Assembly (NCBI RefSeq): GCF_029784155.1
Contig: NC_073692.1
Coordinates: 328,619,920 to 328,683,919, forward strand
Length of the DNA: 64,000 nucleotides
Direction of reading: 5' to 3'
Source of the DNA: Uranotaenia lowii
Taxonomy: Eukaryota > Arthropoda > Insecta > Diptera > Culicidae
Shown here: positions 58,990-64,000 of the stretch, one piece after another
Position numbering within the stretch: position 1 is the stretch's first letter
Layout: the number at the start of each line of letters is the position of its first letter
The notes under the pieces: model-generated
Database searches by the model: none
What the model was told of the DNA's origin: nothing
Seen by the model: only the letters and a program-made list of their open reading frames with translations
Position numbers and translations under genes: made by a program

Positions 58990-60320
58990 TATGAACGGAG
59001 AAATAGTCCTTTTTTAACCTCTATTTAATTCCCCTTAATTTTGTAAATAATCCAGAAAAAACACTGATTTGGACATGAAAATTTGGAACAAAAACTAACC
59101 AACCTAGTGTGATTTATTCGAGAAATCGAATGAAGACTATTTGAGCCACTGCACGCCTCGAAAAATGGAGTAATACAGTGAGCGAAATAAGAATAGCACC
59201 ACTATGTATTTTGCTTGTTTAAATATGAATGATTGAAAATTACGAAAGTTTTCTTCCACAGTTTGTTCTGAATTGCTTAACGGATAAATCAAGTTTACTT
59301 TTTTGGACGTAGTAATTGGCGTTGAGGACCAAAAATGTGAAAAAAGGGTGCGAAATAAGAATAGCACCACTTGAGTTTTTTAACAAAAACAAGATTATTT
59401 TAAAACATTTACTGTGTAAAAGTGAATAATAATGCTTCTACGAATTATTTGAATAGATAACTGCATGTTAAGGAGCTTTCCAGATTTCCAAAGGTTTTCA
59501 AAGGTTTTAAAAGGAGGTTTTAAGAGATGCTCCTCTAGCGTTAAAGAATTTGATATTTGAGCTATCAAACTCTATCAAACTGCTTGACTTCTTCATTAAC
59601 ATTCATAAGTATGATGCAAAATGATGAAACATAGATTTGAGGTTGAGTTTGAATCCAAAAAGCAGGTTGGAATTCAAAATTTTCGTAATTTTCAATCATT
59701 CATATTTTAACAAGCAAAACACATAGTGGTGCTATTCTTATTTCGCTCACTGTAGCTATTTTTACTCTCAATTTGCCTACAATTTTCAATTAATTCAGAA
59801 AAACGCATATTCGGACTTGAACATTTTGAACCAAATGAGATTTATCTTACGTGATTTTTTTTCCGAGGAATCAAACGAAAGCTATTTGGGGCAAAAACAG
59901 CCATAGCTCCATTTTCAAGAGCGCGCGCCTTCAGAAAAAAATATGCAAGATAGGTCTCATTTGCTCCAAATTCTTCCAGTCTGAGCAAGTTTTTACTGAG
60001 CTAAATAAAAAATGTAGTGGAATTTAAAGTAAAACAGCTCCATTTTCCGATGCGTGCGGATTCTCAAATAGCCTTCATTCGATTTTTCGGTAAAAATCAC
60101 ACAAGACAGGTCTCATTTGGTTCAAAACTTTCAAACATTTTTTTCAATATCAATTGAAAAATATAGGGGAATTGATTGGAAAATATACCGTAACTCCATT
60201 TTCCGATGCGTATGGTGGCTCAAACAGCCTTCATTCGATTTCTCGGAAAATACAGAATCTAGGAAAGCACCCAATCAGTGCATTACTAAATTGATTACAA
60301 AATATAGGGAAATTAAAAGT
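58990..60320. repeat. CTCCATTTTCCGATGCGT satellite array with strand switch
   Basis: Five imperfect units of about 130-180 bp. Landmarks: CTCCATTTTCCGATGCG, CTTCATTCGATTTCTCGG, AAATCACAC, GGTCTCATTTGG. Units at 58990-59171 and 59755-59905 are reverse-complemented. Units starting near 59905, 60038 and 60194 read forward. The switch is at about 59905. A MITE separates the first two units. Confidence 0.75.
59176..59752. mobile_element. 577-bp Tc1/mariner-type MITE
   Basis: Flanked by TA (59174-59175 and 59753-59754). The inverted ends of about 77 bp begin CAGTGAGCGAAATAAGAATA and differ at only a few positions. A further internal copy of the end motif, GCGAAATAAGAATAGCACCA, lies near 59350. No transposase. 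Confidence 0.95.
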
Positions 60321-61725
60321 TAAAAAGACACTATTTCTTCGCACGGAAGCTCGAGCGGCATCTGAAACTATTTCCAATTGATATTCCAGACATTTTCACC
60401 AAAGGGAAGTATATTTTCATAGAATTGCTTCAGGTAGGAGGAAATATATTGAATTTTTCACGATTTACACACTTTTTCTCCATTATGCATCTATTTTACT
60501 TTCAAAAATTCCCCATAAAATTCTAATAAAATACATAAACAAGCATGACAGTTATTTCTTATCCCGAAAGTCAACATAAAAACGAAAAACATCTGAAAGC
60601 TGGTATTATACATCTGTGTATATTAATTTTACTGTAATTGAAAATATATGTTGCCTTTACAAATTTAATGCTGATATGAAAAACTCTCCAAATAAATAAA
60701 ATATCAGCCTTAATTTATTTTGTGCTTCTTGTTCTTCTAAATTCTCAAATCCACCAACAAAAGTATTTTAGTAAGGTTCAAAGTATCTGAGAGTAAATTT
60801 TGATTCAGTTGAAACCCTGAATCTCAAAATCCAGTTAAATTTTTTCTCTCAGCAATTTTTATGAAATTCCTGCACTTTGTTGAACATATCAAACATTTTG
60901 GAGCAAGTTATTCTGACTTCTAGCCGTTCTGGGAAACACCGGCATTTTAACGAATTTTTATTAAAATTGTAGAACAAATTGAATTTATTCAAATTCAAAT
61001 AGTTTTGCATTTCTTAACACAATTCTAAATGAAATTAAAACAAACAAAAAAATTGTTGTTTATGATAGAAATATTGTTAATGATGTCTTTTCAAAATTCT
61101 TAAATGTGTGGAACCTAACATTTCAAGATAATTGTTTTGTATTTCTGATTTTGAATATCTAGGAAAAATAAATATTAATTTTTGATTGAATGTGGGATAA
61201 TGAATTAATTCAATTTCAGTTTTTGTCTTTCATGTAGGTTTGTTGGTTCATCAGTTGTTAATATTAATCAAAACAAATCAATCAATCAAATCGGAATAGT
61301 GTTTATACCTACAAAATTAGAGTTGGTAGAAAATGGGTTCTAAACCAAAAATGATGTCCACCTGAGGTACAAATTATTGTTTAGACTTTGAAATTTTCAA
61401 TTATTTTCCAAATTTAATAGTTTTCCAATTTAACTTTGATGATTTTTTTTCAATAAGTTTTTTTTGCATAAAATTTAGGTTTTTATTCGAATAACACAAT
61501 CTTCCAAGAACAGGGATGAGCAATCCGCGGCCCTCGATACATGTTTGTGCGGCCCGCGAAGCTGTTTTAAAAAATGTCATAGTTGAGGATTTCTTTTTAG
61601 ATAGATTTCCGATAAAAACAATCACTGAGCAATAGTCCATAGTAAACAAGAAAAATTAAATACCAGTGACTTGATCGAATATGCACTTCACTTGCACTTC
61701 ACCACCTCTTAGCCGAATGAAACTA
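60321..61725. other. AT-rich non-coding DNA
   Basis: No gene or clear repeat. A GC-richer GCGGCCC...GCGGCCCGCG patch lies near 61530-61560. Confidence 0.5.
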
Positions 61726-61810
61726 TGATATCAAAGTAGTCGAAGATTCCTTTGAATTCAGCTACAGTATGTAGCTGAATTCAAAGGAATCTTCGACTAC
61801 TTTGAAATCA
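61726..61810. repeat. Long perfect hairpin, 35-bp arms, 5-nt loop
   Basis: The left arm 61731-61765 (TCAAAGTAGTCGAAGATTCC ... GCTAC) and the right arm 61771-61805 are exact reverse complements. The pairing extends to 40 bp with one mismatch. The loop is AGTAT. Confidence 0.98.
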
Positions 61811-62744
61811 CAGACTGGTTTCTTTTTTTCTTAAATTTACAGCATTTATTGTATATCTTCTTTTAACGTCAATAATGCAATATAACTGATTGACAGAACG
61901 TATTATTGCAGTTTTATTTTCATTCAGACTCCATTTTTTTTTCCAAACTATTCAACTCCCAGTTTGAATTGCAAAACCCACGAAAGTGGGTCAGGAAAAC
62001 AAAGACAAAAAGGCTATGACCATAGGCATTTCTAAGTCCGTTAGTGAAGACTTTTTTTCCTTTCAAGCAAAGGTATGATATGTATGATAATAAATTCAAC
62101 AGATTCTTTAAAAATTAAAAGATATCAAATTTGAAAAAAGCCAATTTTGTTATCACCCAAAACCTGAAAAAAAAAATTAATAACAAGACAAATTATCTTT
62201 AAATATTACCGGCAAAGAGAAAAGTTAAATTTTTTTGAGGGGAAAAGTGGGATGGGGTGTAGCAAATTTTTTAAAAATAAGGGGTGAACAATTTTGTATT
62301 TTTATCAACACGACTCAGCATAAAAATTCCGTCAAAAAATCTGAACTCCTAAAAAAAGCAATAACTGTAATATTGTGATTCGACCCAAAAAAATTCTTAC
62401 GATTAACTTCGATGCAATTGTGCCAAGCATTCATAAATTGAGCCATTTAACTTCAAAATAAGCAATCCACATAATCAAAGTCATGAGACTTATATGAATC
62501 AGATATAGAAAGCCTATCCCAGGAGTACCTAAATTGAATTGAGAATATCCTTGTAATCAGTTAAAAAAATTCTAGAATAAAGAACAGCGATGGAAATGAA
62601 ATGAATATGATGCGATAAAGGTTTTATCCTGAACTGTACACTAAGCGATCTGTACAAGTAGCGAACAAACTTGGTTCCTCTCAATCCATAACAAAATGTT
62701 GGTACGGTTGTCACTCGGAGATAACGAATATATTGTTAGACAAC
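61811..62744. other. AT-rich non-coding DNA
   Basis: Nothing identified. Confidence 0.5.
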
Positions 62745-63237
62745 ATCCCAGTAAGCGCGTCCTCTAAAAAATCGACAGAGCATGCAAAAAATTGAGAGTT
62801 GAGTCACCGAACTTCGAATAAAACGGTTAATTTCGGCAACACTCCAAGAACGCAAATATTCTCATTCGGTTTGTCCTGCCGAGATACCTAGAGGCAACGA
62901 ATACGAATGCGTACATGCGAAATCAGTTTGAATCGTACACCCGTACGGTGTGGTCGCATTTTTCTCCGTGTTTTTTTATATGCGTGCTTTCAATCGTAGC
63001 AGTCGACTTCGCAGGCAGGCACACGCGCGTCTCGAAGAGAAACATACAAACACGATTCGGGTTGTTTTCGTGTGTTTCTCTAGAGGGCGTGTCTTAGATT
63101 ATTTCGTGGCACTCACCCAAGGCACGCGTATGGTGTGTTCCTCTCTGCCGATTAGATGATGCAAAATCGTTAGAGAGATCGATACGATCTCTCTGTTGAT
63201 TTGAGTTACCTCTCTGCCGATTCATTTTTACTGGGAT
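62745..63237. mobile_element. Candidate short-TIR element with internal hairpin
   Basis: ATCCCAGTAA at 62745-62754 and its reverse complement TTACTGGGAT at 63228-63237 bound 493 bp of sequence richer in G+C than its flanks. Inside are a perfect hairpin AGAGAGATCG-ATA-CGATCTCTCT (63172-63194) and two copies of CCTCTCTGCCGATT (63140 and 63209). TTTCGGCAACAC near 62832 resembles the end of the A-rich repeat at 21.5 and 30.1 kb. No flanking duplication is clear. Confidence 0.4.
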
Positions 63238-63288
63238 ATAGCTCTGACAAGTGAGTAACTTTCTTTGCTCGATGCAGCGGTGTCATAT

Positions 63289-63399
63289 ATACAGATTTTT
63301 CTGTATTATACAGATTTTTCAACGTCAATACAGATAAGATACAGATACAGATTTTTATATAGATTTTTGAACATTAATACAGATTTATACAGATTTTTT
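63289..63399. repeat. TACAGATTTTT tandem tract
   Basis: About eight imperfect units of (A)TACAGATTTTT with interspersed TACAGATA, some separated by CAACGTCAA or GAACATTAA spacers. Confidence 0.85.
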
Positions 63400-64000
63400 A
63401 GAAAATCTAAATCAATTGTTGATGAAATGGTTTCCACGGGCTAACTGAGCTAAATCTTTTTAAACCTTTATCTTTCGAACTTCAGTATACCGCAAATGCT
63501 TGCAACAGCACATATAATTTATCCAGACCATTAACTTCTACAAGTAAGCTTTTGTGAAGACTGTAACCATCATTTATTATAGGTTAGGAGGAGCTTTAAT
63601 AGTCTCTTTTTTTCAACAGCATAACTTTATTGTTTTAACGGCGAATAATAGCCCCCCCAAACAGAGTACACAAATTTTGATAATAAAATCAGTATAAAAC
63701 CTCTTCTCCTTAAGTTTGATATCTATAAAGTAGGGTGGTATTTAAGATTATCACATTAAAAGAAAAAGATTGAGAATCATATAGAAAATTCTTATTTCGG
63801 ATTCAATTAGGTTTGCATCCTCAGTTTTTTAATTCAAAACTCTTTAACTGAATAATCTAGGAGAACACTTTAGAATTTTAAAACAAATTCATTTCTTATA
63901 CGATATGCAGTAATTTTTTTTAAGCCAGCCCACTTATTGAAACCAGTTTTAGTTCATAAATACAGGAAAAAATCAGGCGTGATGTTTCCTAGACGAAACT
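63400..64000. other. AT-rich non-coding DNA to window end
   Basis: No feature recognised. Confidence 0.5.

Overview
This window reads as AT-rich, intron- or intergenic-type DNA from an insect, most likely a mosquito. That host assignment is an inference from the transposon content: a DD37E Tc1/mariner transposase of the kind described from mosquitoes, a BEL/Pao retrotransposon, RTE-like retroposons and a tRNA-derived SINE. I found no host protein-coding gene, rRNA or functional tRNA that I can support. Everything with a recognisable coding signature belongs to a transposable element, and every such reading frame is broken or incomplete.

Layout. 1-5.4 kb: minus-strand BEL/Pao element (gag, protease remnant, RT, RNase H region, start of integrase), running off the left edge, with a probable LTR on its right. 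5.4-15 kb: AT-rich DNA with a SINE at 9.2 kb and a cluster of terminal-repeat blocks at 10.2-11.3 kb. 15.1-17.1 kb: a short-unit array built on GGCCGAATGGTCGT that changes strand in its middle and is split by an internally deleted RTE-like retroposon. 18.2-24.3 kb: interlocked inverted repeats and two copies of an LTR-like family. 25.6 kb: an ACTC microsatellite. 26.3-27.6 kb and 31.4-32.6 kb: two dead Tc1/mariner transposons from different families, the second with clean ends and TA duplications. 34-40 kb: snap-back hairpin, a 50-bp poly(A) retroposon with 16-bp target duplications, an 832-bp TIR element with 9-bp duplications, and a fragment of the 15.8-kb retroposon family. 44-45.3 kb: a SINE split by a 1-kb fold-back element. 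46-49.8 kb: a second RTE-like retroposon, interrupted by a 795-bp TA-flanked MITE and carrying several stop codons. 53-60.3 kb: two satellite-like tandem arrays, each switching strand internally, the second holding a 577-bp TA-flanked MITE. 61.7 kb: a 35-bp perfect hairpin. 62.7-63.4 kb: a possible MITE and a TACAGATTTTT-type tandem tract.

Between the repeats lie islands with more balanced base composition (about 6.5-7.8, 13.4-14.1, 22.3-23.5, 30.6-31.3, 40.6-42.0, 51.4-52.6, 57.6-58.3 kb). They carry overlapping short open frames on both strands but no recognised domain; they may be conserved non-coding DNA of a large locus. The main story here is layered transposon insertion, several cases of which can be ordered in time from the sequence alone. 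I saw no sign of a new multi-gene system.
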